A stretch of 64,000 nucleotides of DNA from Vibrio hyugaensis (GCF_002906655.1 NZ_CP025794.1:2046001-2110000); one strand, 5' to 3'; shown: positions 28,575 through 39,482, counted from the first letter of the stretch. Notes: a model not told the origin generated them from the sequence alone. Numbers and translations are program-made.

Positions 28575-28996
28575 GCTTATCTGGGGGCAAGAAAGGTGAA
28601 TTTGAGGCAATAAAAATCCCCACCTTCCTGGCAGGGATAACGGGAGAGAAAAATTGGTAATTATTGTTATGTGGCGAAGCATTACTGAACTGAGATTCGA
28701 TTTCAATAGGTTAAAAAGCAATCTTATCTTCTACCTCAAACCAAACACTCTCACCCACACGGCACAATAGTCCTATTATTCATATAGTTAAGTTAAGAAA
28801 AACGTCAAAAAGACGTGACTTAGTTTCTTTCGAGAAAAAATAATAGTGTGACTGGCGTAAATTTACAGCATGAATAACGCAATAAATTGGAATGAAAAAA
28901 CTAGATTTGACAGTAACTTAGAGAGGTCTAAAGAAGCGCATTTTTGCGGGCAATTTTAACTTATTGATCAAAAAGAAAAATTTCCTTTCGCCCAAT
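28575..28996. other. Intergenic region between engB and spf, no gene seen
   Basis: These 422 AT-rich bases contain no convincing reading frame. A small hairpin (ACGTC-AAAAA-GACGT, near 28803-28817) is present, but no promoter-terminator pair that would define an RNA gene. It may hold 3' control sequence for engB or an unrecognised small RNA. Confidence 0.4.
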
Positions 28997-29101
28997 AAAA
29001 AACGCCCCAGTCAAAAACTGACTGGGGCGGCTGAATCAGCCTAATCCAATAACGTGAAACAAAAGGTCTGAAAGATAGAACATCTTACCTCTGTACCCTA
29101 C
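28997..29101 (-). ncRNA. spf: Spot 42 regulatory RNA
   Basis: On the minus strand the RNA begins GTAGGGTACAGAGGTAAGAT, continues TTCTATCTTTCAGACC, and ends with the terminator GCCCCAGTCAG / CTGACTGGGGC plus a T-run. The first 40 or so bases read as identical to E. coli Spot 42, and the length (about 105) and the place downstream of polA also match. Spot 42 is an Hfq-dependent RNA that damps secondary carbon metabolism and is repressed by CRP-cAMP in E. coli. A -10-like TACATTAT lies just upstream (around 29107-29116). Confidence 0.97.
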
Positions 29102-29216
29102 GAGAGATAATGTACAACAATTGGTCAGATTTGCAAAGAATTTTTGTAATTTTTTTTCATGAAAGTTTTATTAAGCAACAATAATTCTCATAATTGAATT
29201 GCTTTTTTATTAGCAC

Positions 29217-29243
29217 AAAAAAGCCAGCGTTTGTGCGCTGGCT
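29217..29243 (-). terminator. Rho-independent terminator after polA
   Basis: The stem AGCCAGCG / CGCTGGCT has a 6-base loop and is followed by six T residues in the minus direction. Confidence 0.88.
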
Positions 29244-29276
29244 CATATTTAATTAGTAAAATTGATTTAAAAGTGA

Positions 29277-32069
29277 CTAGTGTGCTTGGTCCCAGTTATC
29301 ACCGTGACCTGCTTCTGCCACTAAAGGCACTTTCAGTTCTGCTGCAGATTCCATCAAATTCTGTACTTTATTTTCAATTTCGGACAAAGAAGACTCTTCA
29401 ACTTCAAAAACCAATTCATCGTGTACTTGCATGAGAAGTTTCACTCGATCATTACCTTCTTGCTGAATCCACTCATCCACTAATAACATCGCTTTCTTGA
29501 TGATATCCGCAGCGGTACCCTGCATCGGCGCGTTAATCGCGGCACGCTCAGCAGCTTTACGACGCATACCGTTACGAGATTGAATTTCTGGAAGATGCAG
29601 GCGACGACCAAAAATCGTCTCTACGTAACCTTGTGCAGAAGCAGTACTACGCGTGTCTTCCATGTACTGCATTACACCAGGATAACGTTCGAAGTACTTG
29701 TCCATGTAAGCTTGCGCTTCACCACGCGGAATACCGAGCTGTTTTGCTAAGCCAAATGCGCTCATGCCGTAAATCAAACCAAAGTTAACCGCTTTTGCAC
29801 GACGACGCTGTTCACTTGAGACTTGGTCGATAGAAACACCCATGATTTCTGCCGCCGTTGCTGCGTGGATATCTTTACCATCACGGAACGCATCAAGCAG
29901 CGCTTGGTCACCTGACAGGTGCGCCATAATACGCAATTCAATTTGAGAGTAGTCGACTGCCAAGATCTTATATCCCGTCGGTGCAATAAATGCCTGACGA
30001 ATACGACGACCTTCTTCGTTACGAATTGGAATGTTCTGCAAGTTAGGATCGGTTGAAGATAGACGTCCCGTTGCAGTAACGGCTTGGTGGTAAGAAGTAT
30101 GCACACGGCCCGTTGATGGGTTGATCATCTTCGGCAACTTATCGGTGTAAGTTGATTTTAGCTTCGCCAGACCACGGTATTCCAAAATCAGTTTTGGTAG
30201 TGGGTAATCCAGAGCCAGTTCTTGCAGCACTTCTTCATTAGTAGAAGGTGTGCCTGATGGCGTCTTCTTGATAACTGGTAGACCCATTTTTTCAAACAGA
30301 AGCGCTTGCAGCTGCTTCGGTGAGTTCATGTTGAACTCTTGTTCTGCAATCTCATAGGCTTTCTGCTCAAGCTCATCCAGACGTGCGGCGATCTCTACCG
30401 ACTGCGCACTAAGCTTCATGTCATCAATCAGTACACCTGTGCGTTCAATGCGAGACAGCACTGGTACAAGTGGCATTTCGATTTCTTCGTATACGGTTTT
30501 TAGCTTCTCATCTTGCTCGATGTTGGCAAACAAACGATTATGTAGACGAAGTGTCACGTCCGCATCTTCCGCTGCGTATGGTGAAGCTTCATCCAGATCG
30601 ATTTGGTTGAAGGTCAGTTGATTCTTACCTTTACCTGCGATTTGCTCGAATGAAATGCAGCTGTGTTGTAGAAAGCGCAGTGCCAAGCTGTCCATATCGT
30701 GTTTGCCACCTACGCTGTTGTAAACGTAAGACGCTAACATAGTGTCGTGCTTGATACCTTTCATCTCAATGCCGTAGCGAGCTAGCACAGATGCGTCGTA
30801 TTTTAAGTTTTGACCAACTTTCGATTGAGCTTCATCTTCAAGAATTGGCTTAAGCTGTTCGAGTACCCAATCACGATCAAGTTGCTGAGGCGCATCTAGA
30901 TAGTCATGGGCCACTGGTACATAAGCCGCAATGCCTTCATCGGTCGCAAATGATAGACCTACTAGGTTTGCCACCATGTAATCTAGGCTGTCGGTTTCGG
31001 TATCAAACGCAAATAACTCAGACGCTTTTAGTTTGTCTAACCAAGCATTAAATGAAGCTTCATCCAGGATGGTTTCGTATTGGCTACGGTCGATTTTTAC
31101 TGCTGAGGTGTCCATATCTGCTTTAGATGAAGCAGAACCACCACGCGCTGTACCCGTTGATTCATCCGCTTCAACGACACCTGTGCCGCCTTCTAATAGC
31201 TCATTTAACCAAGATTTGAACGTCAACTGACCGTACAATTTAATCAGCTCGTCTGTACTCGGTTCCGCTTTTAATAGTGATTCTGGCGTTTCTTCCAGTT
31301 CCACATCCAGCTTAATGGTTGCCAACTCATAAGACATCATCGCATCGTCTTTGTTGTCCACAAGCTTCTTCGCCATGGTTTTGGAACCACGGAAACCAAG
31401 CGCAGCGATATCGTCGAGGTTTTCATACAGCTTAGTTAGACCGCCGATCCCCTGCAGAAGTGCAGTTGCAGTTTTATCACCAACACCCGGAACGCCAGGG
31501 ATGTTGTCGACTTTATCGCCCATCAACGCTAGGTAATCGATGATCAGCTCTGGTGGGATACCAAACTTCTCAATCACCCCTTCACGATCCATCACGACGT
31601 TAGTCATGGTATTGATCAAGGTGACGTTATCATCGACAAGCTGAGCCATGTCTTTATCGCCCGTACTGATCAAAACCGGCATGCCCTGTTGTGATGCTTG
31701 ATAAGCCAAAGTTCCGATAACATCATCAGCTTCTACGCCAGGAATACAGATCAGTGGCAGACCCATTGCACGAATGACGTTATGCAGTGGCTCAATTTGG
31801 CAACGAAGATCATCCGGCATTGGTGGACGGTTCGCTTTGTATTCTGGGTACATATCGTCTCGGAAGGTTTTACCCTTCGCATCGAAAACCACCGCAATGC
31901 GATCCGAAGCAAACTGACGCATCATACTGCGTAACATGTTCACCACTCCGTAAACTGCGTTAGTTGGAATTTCACCGTTACTCATCGTGCCTGGGTAAGC
32001 GTGAAAAGCGCGATATAGATAAGAAGAACCGTCGATCAGAATCAACGGATTTTCAGGAATACTTGCCAT
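29277..32069 (-). CDS. polA: DNA polymerase I
   Basis: Pol I fills repair gaps and removes RNA primers. The 930-residue protein (928 in E. coli) has the 5'-nuclease domain (residues 1-300; [26 protein letters not shown]). The 3'-5' proofreading domain (about 330-525) has its exonuclease motif intact ([13 protein letters not shown]). The family A polymerase domain has motif A ([18 protein letters not shown]), motif B ([19 protein letters not shown]) and motif C ([11 protein letters not shown]). It is monocistronic, with DnaA-box-like sites upstream and spf downstream. Confidence 0.98.
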   Translation of the reverse strand: MASIPENPLILIDGSSYLYRAFHAYPGTMSNGEIPTNAVYGVVNMLRSMMRQFASDRIAVVFDAKGKTFRDDMYPEYKANRPPMPDDLRCQIEPLHNVIRAMGLPLICIPGVEADDVIGTLAYQASQQGMPVLISTGDKDMAQLVDDNVTLINTMTNVVMDREGVIEKFGIPPELIIDYLALMGDKVDNIPGVPGVGDKTATALLQGIGGLTKLYENLDDIAALGFRGSKTMAKKLVDNKDDAMMSYELATIKLDVELEETPESLLKAEPSTDELIKLYGQLTFKSWLNELLEGGTGVVEADESTGTARGGSASSKADMDTSAVKIDRSQYETILDEASFNAWLDKLKASELFAFDTETDSLDYMVANLVGLSFATDEGIAAYVPVAHDYLDAPQQLDRDWVLEQLKPILEDEAQSKVGQNLKYDASVLARYGIEMKGIKHDTMLASYVYNSVGGKHDMDSLALRFLQHSCISFEQIAGKGKNQLTFNQIDLDEASPYAAEDADVTLRLHNRLFANIEQDEKLKTVYEEIEMPLVPVLSRIERTGVLIDDMKLSAQSVEIAARLDELEQKAYEIAEQEFNMNSPKQLQALLFEKMGLPVIKKTPSGTPSTNEEVLQELALDYPLPKLILEYRGLAKLKSTYTDKLPKMINPSTGRVHTSYHQAVTATGRLSSTDPNLQNIPIRNEEGRRIRQAFIAPTGYKILAVDYSQIELRIMAHLSGDQALLDAFRDGKDIHAATAAEIMGVSIDQVSSEQRRRAKAVNFGLIYGMSAFGLAKQLGIPRGEAQAYMDKYFERYPGVMQYMEDTRSTASAQGYVETIFGRRLHLPEIQSRNGMRRKAAERAAINAPMQGTAADIIKKAMLLVDEWIQQEGNDRVKLLMQVHDELVFEVEESSLSEIENKVQNLMESAAELKVPLVAEAGHGDNWDQAH

Positions 32070-32176
32070 AATTGTCTGTATCCAAATCAGTACTTAATAG
32101 ATCTGCTTAGAATGCCATGACTGCTGATCCGAATCTATCTTGTTCGCTCGATCAAGTTCGCGGAAATTTTCCGATG

Positions 32177-32233
32177 TTATTCACGAAAAACACCTCTCAC
32201 TGTGGATAACTCTGTTTATAGAAATTATCCACT
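32177..32233. promoter_or_regulatory. DnaA-box cluster upstream of polA
   Basis: TGTGGATAA at 32201-32209 is a perfect DnaA box (TTATCCACA on the minus strand). TTATTCACG at 32177-32185 and TTATCCACT at 32225-32233 each differ from TTATNCACA by one base. The cluster lies 110-165 bases ahead of polA. E. coli polA also has DnaA boxes in its control region. The rest of 32070-32389 shows nothing else I can name. Confidence 0.55.
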
Positions 32234-32389
32234 GGTTATCCCATGGAAATAAAGACAGAAAAAAACAAATGTAAGCCATTGTTTTAATAGTTATTATTTT
32301 AAATAAAAAGACAAGAACAACGATCCTAAAATGATCATGACATGTGGAAAAGTTGCCGATAGAGGCGTCAATTAGAAATCACAGAAAAG

Positions 32390-32610
32390 AAAAAAGCGAC
32401 CCAGTTGGGTCGCCTAGCAGAAGTGGTAAAGCTATTTCCATTTGTATGGCAGCTTAACCAAGAAGCTATAAATTACACTGGAAGCAATGTGAGCAATGTC
32501 GTGTCAAAAAGAATTAGTGCAAGTTCTGGGGAAAATGTTTCATTACCTTCTCAACACTCGGTTAATTAGCAATTCAACGTCCTTGTGAACTTTCCTCATT
32601 CCTTAAGACA
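32390..32610 (-). ncRNA. ryhB: Iron-stress regulatory RNA RyhB (long Vibrio form)
   Basis: The minus strand carries the diagnostic RyhB core CACGACATTGCTCACATTGC followed by TTCCAGTGT (around 32476-32503). It ends in the terminator GCGACCC-AGTT-GGGTCGC plus T residues (32390-32413). A promoter fits upstream: TTGACT at 32639-32644, a 16-base spacer and TATTAT at 32617-32622, giving a start near 32610 and an RNA of about 220 bases. That is the long form described for V. cholerae rather than the 90-base E. coli RNA. RyhB represses mRNAs of iron-using proteins when iron is short. The 5' end is approximate. Confidence 0.93.
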
Positions 32611-32618
32611 GGTTTAAT

Positions 32619-32637
32619 AATAATGATTCTCATTTAA
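32619..32637. promoter_or_regulatory. Fur box over the ryhB promoter
   Basis: The stretch containing ATAATGATTCTCATT matches 13 of 19 positions of the Fur consensus and covers the -10 and spacer of the ryhB promoter. Iron-loaded Fur would therefore block ryhB directly. Confidence 0.8.
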
Positions 32638-32675
32638 CAGTCAATACCTAAATGAGAAAAAATCTCATTTATTTT

Positions 32676-33110
32676 TTATAGCGCCTTAATGAAGTGCACT
32701 CTAGACTCACGTAAGTTCGGTTTTTCTTCAAACTTTTCAATGATGTATTCATTTCTTAGCAACAAGCGAAGCATGGCAGGAAATTGGTTACGAGATTTCA
32801 CTTTTAAAGTTTTGTAGCCCTGCTCTACTACCCATTCCTCTTGCGCTTCTAATAACATTTGCGCCACGCCTTCATTGCGCGCTTCTGGTGCTACGCCACC
32901 AAACCAACTGTAGAAGGTATATTCATCTAACTCGTAGCCGATTTTAAAACCTAGGACCGTCCCTGCTTTCTCAGCCACTAGGATTAAACTTTTTTTATCT
33001 CCTAGGCGCTCAGCCATGGATTCAACCGTCTCACCATGTGCAAACTCAGTAACACGAGCTACCACTTGGATCGCCTCTTCCAGCGTGCCTTCACGAATCA
33101 GCATTGTCAT
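32676..33110 (-). CDS. GNAT family N-acetyltransferase
   Basis: The 144-residue protein is a single GNAT domain: strand VLGFKIGYEL, the acetyl-CoA-binding region (FGGVAPEARNEGVAQMLLEA, with the RxxGxA-type loop RNEGVA) and C-terminal strands (TLKVKSRNQFPAMLRLLL). The substrate is unknown. The start is ATG at 33110; an in-frame ATG two codons in is also possible. It lies immediately upstream of ryhB on the same strand, with only 35 bases between its stop codon and the ryhB promoter, and no strong terminator between them. Confidence 0.85.
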   Translation of the reverse strand: MTMLIREGTLEEAIQVVARVTEFAHGETVESMAERLGDKKSLILVAEKAGTVLGFKIGYELDEYTFYSWFGGVAPEARNEGVAQMLLEAQEEWVVEQGYKTLKVKSRNQFPAMLRLLLRNEYIIEKFEEKPNLRESRVHFIKAL

Positions 33111-33130
33111 TGTCTTACTCTCCAGAAATA

Positions 33131-33189
33131 AATATACCCAAGTAACTTCAAGCCGTGTGTATTCCGTCTTGAGGTTACTTGGGTATATT
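33131..33189. repeat. Palindromic Vibrio intergenic repeat, copy 1
   Basis: Two 22-base arms (33131-33152 and 33168-33189) pair with one mismatch around a 15-base loop. The core is TATACCCAAGTAAC. Related copies lie at 47951-48018 and, decayed, at 57363-57458. It is followed by a second hairpin (AGACCGACAA / TTGTCGGTCT, 33191-33213). Between hemB and the GNAT gene it could act as a transcript end or stability element. Confidence 0.75.
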
Positions 33190-33235
33190 CAGACCGACAA
33201 CAATTGTCGGTCTGGCTTTTCTCATTGAGCGATAA

Positions 33236-34333
<1,098 letters not shown>

Positions 34334-34483
34334 TCATCTGGTGGCAAAATCATATCACTCTTGATGCACCTTGCGAGCAGCAATATGGAAAAACGGCATG
34401 AAAAAAACCGAAAATGACCCAGCACTCACACTCAAGTATACTTCTCACTAATTCCATACACCGATGAACCATAGAGACCAACC

Positions 34484-35248
34484 ATGATCGATACTCACGC
34501 TCATATTTACGCTAGCGAATTTGATAACGACCGCGACGAGGTGGTGAAACGTGCTTTAGAACAAGGCATTGATAGAATTCTGCTACCAAACATCGATCTT
34601 GAATCTATTGAGCCGATGCTAAAAACCGAGGCGGCTTATCCTGAGGTTTGTCGCTCAATGATGGGTCTGCATCCATGTTATGTAGATGGCAATGTTGAGC
34701 AAACGCTGGAAGTCATCCGCGGCTGGTTTGAAAAGCATAACTTCATTGCAGTGGGTGAAATCGGTATCGACCTGTACTGGGATAAAACTTTCCGCGCAGA
34801 ACAAGAGATGGCGTTTGTGACTCAGTTAAACTGGGCAAAAGAGATGAATTTACCTGTCGTTATCCACACACGTGACTCAATTGAAGAAACGCTGACTTTA
34901 CTTCGTCAAGAACAAGACGGCAGCTTGCGTGGTGTATTCCACTGTTTTGGTGGCAGCGTAGAAGAAGCACAGGCGATCAACGAGCTTGGGTTCCACTTAG
35001 GTCTGGGCGGTGTATCAACCTTCAAAAACGGCGGTATGGATAAGGTAATCCCTCATTTGGATATGAACTGGGTGATTCTAGAAACAGACTGCCCGTACCT
35101 TGCACCAGTACCACATCGTGGTAAACGTAACGAGCCGGCTTACACTTCTTTAGTGGCTGCGCGCGTGGCCGAACTGCGTGGGGAAAGCCTTGAAGTGATT
35201 GATCAAATCACAACGAGCAATGCCGAAACTCTGTTTAATTTGAAGTAA
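34484..35248 (+). CDS. tatD: TatD family metal-dependent hydrolase
   Basis: TatD enzymes are metal-dependent nucleases; E. coli TatD has 3'-5' exonuclease activity and is not needed for Tat transport. The 254-residue protein has the metal ligands in DTHAHIYASEF, GEIGIDLYWD, VIHTRDS and FHCFGGS, and the late motif LETDCPYLAP. It sits beside hemB and the tatABC operon on the opposite strand. It could be a TatD paralogue rather than the true orthologue, but position favours tatD. Confidence 0.85.
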   Translation: MIDTHAHIYASEFDNDRDEVVKRALEQGIDRILLPNIDLESIEPMLKTEAAYPEVCRSMMGLHPCYVDGNVEQTLEVIRGWFEKHNFIAVGEIGIDLYWDKTFRAEQEMAFVTQLNWAKEMNLPVVIHTRDSIEETLTLLRQEQDGSLRGVFHCFGGSVEEAQAINELGFHLGLGGVSTFKNGGMDKVIPHLDMNWVILETDCPYLAPVPHRGKRNEPAYTSLVAARVAELRGESLEVIDQITTSNAETLFNLK

Positions 35249-35516
35249 CCTTTGAATGAATATCGTGACGGTGAGCTGATTTTTTTAAACTTTCCGTCGC
35301 ATTTCCTATGAATACGTCGAAATTTTCGTGACCTTTAATTCCACCGTCAATACGCCCAAGTTTTGTTAATCAATGGGACCCGAAACAACGTTCCGTATAT
35401 TATTTCCAAATAATATGCTTAAGAAGCAAATCTATACCATCGCCATTATTGAAGTATGTACATGATTTCACATAAAATCCCCATCGGCTTATAAAATAAA
35501 AAAGATGGGATTCGCA

Positions 35517-35633
35517 ATGTGTAATCACGGAGTGTATTTGCAACGTCAACAACGCAGTTGGTTTCAAAAATTGATCGGAATTAAAGAAGTGTATGTCTGC
35601 TCAAAATGCGGCTACGAAATAAAGCTTCGATAA
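35517..35633 (+). CDS. Small 38-residue protein with zinc-ribbon-like cysteines
   Basis: The frame begins MCNHGVYLQRQQ and ends VYVCSKCGYEIKLR. It carries Cys2, His4, Cys28 and Cys31, a C-x-H ... C-x2-C pattern that could hold one zinc ion. GGGA lies six bases ahead of the ATG at 35517; an in-frame ATG at 35505 would add four residues but has no good ribosome-binding site. A strong terminator follows 12 bases after the stop codon. I do not recognise a named family. The tight fit of ribosome-binding site, frame, ligand pattern and terminator argues that it is a real gene. Confidence 0.65.
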   Translation: MCNHGVYLQRQQRSWFQKLIGIKEVYVCSKCGYEIKLR

Positions 35634-35644
35634 ACTGCAGATAC

Positions 35645-35674
35645 AAAAAAGCGGCTTATGTAAGCCGCTTTTTT
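35645..35674. terminator. Bidirectional terminator between the small ORF and tatC
   Basis: The stem AAAAAAGCGGCTTA / TAAGCCGCTTTTTT has a 2-base loop and can stop transcripts from both sides. Confidence 0.9.
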
Positions 35675-35689
35675 AATACTAATTTTAAA

Positions 35690-36436
35690 TTACTCTTCCA
35701 CTTCTTGTTCGTCATCTTTGCGGGTGTAGAAGCGCGCGAAGAACAAGCCCACCTCAAACAGCAAACACATTGGGATTGCTAAAAGGGTTTGCGAGATCAT
35801 ATCCGGCGGCGTCAATAGCATGCCGACAATAAACGCACACACAATAATGTATGGACGCTTCTCTTTCAGATCTTGTGGTGTCGTTGCGCCTGTCCAACAT
35901 AGCAAGATAATCGCAACTGGCACTTCAAACGCAATACCAAACGCCATAAACAGCGCCAGTACAAAATCGAGGTAGCTCGAAATGTCGGTTGCAAACTCGA
36001 CTCCACCCAATGAGATAGCAGTAAAGAAGCCAAACACCAACGGAAATACCACGAAGTACGCGAACGCCACACCGCAGTAAAACAGCAACGAACTTGAGAA
36101 CAACAATGGCATAATCAAACGACGTTCATGCTTGTACAACCCGGGCGCCACAAATGCCCAAACTTGGTACAAAATAAACGGCACCGCGACAAACACCGAT
36201 GCGATAAGCGTTAGCTTCAGCGGTGTAAAGAAGGGTGAAGCCACATCGGTTGCGATCATCGTCGCGCCTTCAGGTAAACGCTCTACCAAAGGTGCAGAAA
36301 CAAATTCGTAAATGTGGTTGGAGAAATAAATTAGCCCAACAAACACGACCAATACTGCGGCAATTGCTTTTAGCAGTCGATTGCGAAGTTCTAATAGATG
36401 ACTAATTAAAGGTTGTGTCTGCTCGACGGTAGACAT
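35690..36436 (-). CDS. tatC: Twin-arginine translocase subunit TatC
   Basis: TatC binds twin-arginine signal peptides and is the core of the translocase. The 248-residue protein has six membrane segments (for example [20 protein letters not shown] and [19 protein letters not shown]) and the family signatures [12 protein letters not shown] near the N-terminus and FGIAFEVPV. It is the last gene of tatABC; tatB ends 68 bases upstream. Confidence 0.97.
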   Translation of the reverse strand: MSTVEQTQPLISHLLELRNRLLKAIAAVLVVFVGLIYFSNHIYEFVSAPLVERLPEGATMIATDVASPFFTPLKLTLIASVFVAVPFILYQVWAFVAPGLYKHERRLIMPLLFSSSLLFYCGVAFAYFVVFPLVFGFFTAISLGGVEFATDISSYLDFVLALFMAFGIAFEVPVAIILLCWTGATTPQDLKEKRPYIIVCAFIVGMLLTPPDMISQTLLAIPMCLLFEVGLFFARFYTRKDDEQEVEE

Positions 36437-36504
36437 GGCAAACCTCTTTTTTAAAACCAGATCAAAAAGGAGCTACCAATGTCTAGTAGCTCCTCCTAAT
36501 GAGA

Positions 36505-36903
36505 CTATTCGGCTTTCTTATCTGCCGCTGTAACCTTAATCTCTTCCGCTTTCTCAACGGTTTCAGTCGCTTTTGCAGCTTCTTGCGGCTCTGCGTCTGA
36601 TTTGGTTGGTTCCGCGTAAGGGCGGTTTACAGATTGCGCGGCTTTCTTCAGTTCTTCAACGGAAGACTTTAGCTCAGGAGACAGATCATCCATCCCCATT
36701 TGCTCAGCTTTACGCAAGTTTTCTTGCAGTTCTTGGACTTTCAGCTCGTGAGACAATTCGTCTTTGACGCTATTTGCCATACTCTTCGCTGCTCCGACAA
36801 AACGAGAGACACTGCGGATGGCATGTGGCAAACGCTCGGGACCAAGAACAACCAGACCAACAACAGATATTAATACCAGTTCCCAAAAACCGATATCAAA
36901 CAC
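36505..36903 (-). CDS. tatB: Twin-arginine translocase subunit TatB
   Basis: TatB forms the receptor complex with TatC. The 132-residue protein has one N-terminal membrane helix ([21 protein letters not shown], with the family Glu-Arg-Leu-Pro turn), an amphipathic helix ([16 protein letters not shown]) and an acidic, Ala/Glu/Lys-rich tail. The tail is longer and more acidic than the structured part requires, which is common in this family. It starts three bases after the tatA stop codon. Confidence 0.95.
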   Translation of the reverse strand: MFDIGFWELVLISVVGLVVLGPERLPHAIRSVSRFVGAAKSMANSVKDELSHELKVQELQENLRKAEQMGMDDLSPELKSSVEELKKAAQSVNRPYAEPTKSDAEPQEAAKATETVEKAEEIKVTAADKKAE

Positions 36904-36906
36904 GTT

Positions 36907-37155
36907 TTACGCCTGCTCTTTGTCTTTTTTCGTTTCAGGAGCCGCTTCTTTCTTTTGCTGCTCTTCTAGACTTTTTGGCTCGAAGTCTGCGTCTTTGTCG
37001 TCTTTCTTCGCAGACTCATCTTCGCTCATTGCTTTTTTGAAGCCCTTAACGGCACCACCCAGATCGCCACCGATACCACGTAGTTTCTTAGTTCCGAATA
37101 GCAATACAACAATTACAGCAATGATTAGAAGTTGCCAAACACTGATACCACCCAT
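36907..37155 (-). CDS. tatA: Twin-arginine translocase subunit TatA
   Basis: TatA polymerises to form the transport path. The 82-residue protein has the membrane helix [19 protein letters not shown], the [10 protein letters not shown] hinge and the amphipathic helix with [13 protein letters not shown], followed by a charged tail. Length is normal (E. coli 89). It follows ubiB by 48 bases on the same strand. Confidence 0.96.
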   Translation of the reverse strand: MGGISVWQLLIIAVIVVLLFGTKKLRGIGGDLGGAVKGFKKAMSEDESAKKDDKDADFEPKSLEEQQKKEAAPETKKDKEQA

Positions 37156-37203
37156 TCTTTTTACCTCGGGTCTTTAAACAAAATTATTTCAAGAGTTTAA
37201 CGT

Positions 37204-38838
37204 CTACCGACGATAAGCTCGCCAACTAAGCAGCCAAAATGTGACCCCTGCGATACCACAAGCGATCGATAGCTGCCCATAAGCGTTATCCACCAATATT
37301 GCCGAGCATACGACTAAAGTGGCGCCAACGCCAAATAAAAACTTTCCTGTCGCCTGCTGACGCTTGCTCTGACGATAACCTTGATAGAGCTGATCCATAC
37401 GTTGGTTCATGGCTTTACCTTGCTTAAGGCTATCGTAAAGTAGCTCTGGCAGTTCCGGTAACTTCTCTGCCCAAAACGGTGCGCGGTCTTTGATGGCATT
37501 CACCAAAGCTTGCGGACCGACTTGGTTCATCATCCATTCTTCAAGGAAAGGTTTCGCCGTTTCCCACAAATCAAGTTGTGGATACAGTTGGCGACCTAGC
37601 CCTTCGACGTACAACAGCGTCTTTTGCAACAGCACAAGCTGCGGCTGCACTTCCATATTGAATCGACGCGCAGTGTTGAACAAATTCAACAGTACGTGAC
37701 CGAAAGAGATTTCACACAGTGGTTTAGCAAAGATTGGTTCACACACAATGCGAATCGCAAATTCAAATTCATCGACATTGGTATCGGCAGGTACCCACCC
37801 CGAATCAACGTGCAATTCCGCTACGCGGCGGTAATCACGATTGAAGAAAGCGAGGAAGTTTTCCGCCAGATAACGTTTGTCTTCACTGTTAAGTGTACCA
37901 ACGATCCCGCAATCCAGCCCAATCCACATCGGATTATCTGGATGCTCCGGTTTAACGAACACGTTGCCCGGGTGCATGTCAGCATGGAAAAAGCTGTCTC
38001 GGAACACCTGAGTGAAGAAGACACTCACACCGCGTTCCGCGAGCAATTTCATATTGGTGCCATTCGCTTCCAAGCCTTCAATATCAGAGACTTGGATGCC
38101 ATATATTCGCTCAGAAACCATGACAGTTTCATTACTAAAGTCAGGAAAAACTTCTGGTACGTAAAGCTCTTCACTGCCTTCGAAGTTGCGACGCAGTTGA
38201 ATCGCGTTCGCTGCTTCACGACGCAAATCGAGTTCATCAAGTAAGGTTTTTTCGTACTCGCGAACCACTTCAACTGGTTTCAAACGACGTGCTTCAGGCA
38301 TCGCTCCGGCGACTATACGCGCCATTCGGTGCATCAGTTTTAGATCTGAATCAATGACCGGACGAATATCTGGACGGATGACCTTTAATACCACTTCTTG
38401 GTTAGTGTCTTTTAATCGCGCGGTATGCACCTGAGCAATCGACGCAGACGCTAACGGTTTGATATCAAATTCAGTAAACCAGTTTTCTAATGGACCGCCC
38501 AGAGCGAGTTCCATTTGTTCTTTCGCTAACTGCCCATCAAATGGCGCAACTTGGTCTTGCAAAAGCGCAAGAGGATCAGCGATATGTGGAGGGAAAAGGT
38601 CACGGCGGGTCGACATCATCTGACCAAACTTAATCCAAACCGGACCTAGTTCTTGCAGAGCGAGACGAAGACGCTCACCTAACGGTTTCTCTGGGTGCTT
38701 GTTCTTAATCCAGAATAAGCTTTTGCGCATCAAAAGCGGCGCTTTGGTCAGTTGATGATCAGGCAACAACTCATCCAAGCCGTATTCTAGCTGAACTTTA
38801 ATGATTTGATATAAGCGCTTTATTTCTGCTGGCGTCAT
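37204..38838 (-). CDS. ubiB: Ubiquinone biosynthesis regulatory protein kinase-like UbiB
   Basis: UbiB is an atypical ADCK/ABC1-family kinase-like ATPase needed for ubiquinone synthesis. The 544-residue protein (546 in E. coli) has the KxGQ motif ([12 protein letters not shown]), an Ala-rich nucleotide loop ([12 protein letters not shown]), the invariant lysine in [10 protein letters not shown] and the DxHPGN motif ([12 protein letters not shown]). Two C-terminal membrane helices ([18 protein letters not shown] and [17 protein letters not shown]) follow. Its ATG overlaps the ubiJ stop codon as ATGA. Confidence 0.97.
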   Translation of the reverse strand: MTPAEIKRLYQIIKVQLEYGLDELLPDHQLTKAPLLMRKSLFWIKNKHPEKPLGERLRLALQELGPVWIKFGQMMSTRRDLFPPHIADPLALLQDQVAPFDGQLAKEQMELALGGPLENWFTEFDIKPLASASIAQVHTARLKDTNQEVVLKVIRPDIRPVIDSDLKLMHRMARIVAGAMPEARRLKPVEVVREYEKTLLDELDLRREAANAIQLRRNFEGSEELYVPEVFPDFSNETVMVSERIYGIQVSDIEGLEANGTNMKLLAERGVSVFFTQVFRDSFFHADMHPGNVFVKPEHPDNPMWIGLDCGIVGTLNSEDKRYLAENFLAFFNRDYRRVAELHVDSGWVPADTNVDEFEFAIRIVCEPIFAKPLCEISFGHVLLNLFNTARRFNMEVQPQLVLLQKTLLYVEGLGRQLYPQLDLWETAKPFLEEWMMNQVGPQALVNAIKDRAPFWAEKLPELPELLYDSLKQGKAMNQRMDQLYQGYRQSKRQQATGKFLFGVGATLVVCSAILVDNAYGQLSIACGIAGVTFWLLSWRAYRR

Positions 38839-39471
38839 GAGTTCTCCAGCGCAGGCTTATCCGAGTCGAACTTATTTAGTAGTACGTTTAGGCGCGCTTC
38901 GACACGAGAAGCTTGACTGCGAACGTCATCCACTTGGTCACAGAAGTAGGCGATTTCCAGCGGTGCTGGCGCCAATTTCCATTCTTCTGTTACCACTTGA
39001 GCAAGGTGGCGTTGGTGTTTTTTCCGCTTGAGAAGCAAAGAAACCGCCGACGTTTTTGGTGCCTTGCACAAAGGTATGTGCCACGACATCCCCCGTCACT
39101 CGAGACAGCCACTCTTCAATATCTGGCTTGCAATCGACCATCAATTGAGAGAATTTCTGTGCAAGTTGGATGTCACCTTCAAGCTCAAGTTTGTCTTGCT
39201 TGATAAGGCGAGTGATGTTGGCTTGATCGCGCAGCTCAGGAAGTACGCTTAGATTCAGCGACAGATAACAATCTGGCTGACCTTCGTAATTGCCCAAAAC
39301 ATCGATTTGCTGGCTGAAGATGAACGTCAGCGTCTTATTGATTTCTTTGAGGTGAATTTGAATCACCTGACCTTTAAGACGTGACAAACGACGACCCAAT
39401 TCAGGGTCATCTTTAATCAGCGTATTTAGTGTCGTTTCAATAACGGCAGTGATAAGAGGTTCAAATGGCAT
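38835..39471 (-). pseudogene. ubiJ: Ubiquinone accessory factor UbiJ gene, interrupted by a frameshift
   Basis: UbiJ is the SCP2-domain lipid-binding partner of UbiK in the ubiquinone-making complex. The first frame (from ATG 39471) gives MPFEPLITAVIETTLN through NVGGFF, covering the SCP2 domain. The conserved C-terminal part (KKHQRHLAQVVTEEWKLAPA, then PLEIAYFCDQVDDV) lies in another frame that stops at 38835. The two join at about 39031-39047, where one extra base (perhaps in TTT at 39037-39039) breaks the frame; removing it gives 211 residues, close to E. coli (201). As written, a truncated protein with a 30-residue unrelated tail ends at 38938. A sequencing error or real mutation are both possible. 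Confidence 0.82.
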
Positions 39472-39482
39472 ACCGCTTATCC

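Noticed and set aside
32090..32240. DnaA boxes as a replication origin
   Set aside because: No AT-rich unwinding repeats, no dnaA or gidA neighbours and only one perfect box; better explained as polA control sequence.
37624..38244. A 206-codon open frame on the plus strand inside ubiB
   Set aside because: It is antisense to well-conserved UbiB motifs, has no recognisable domain and no ribosome-binding site; it reflects codon use of ubiB.
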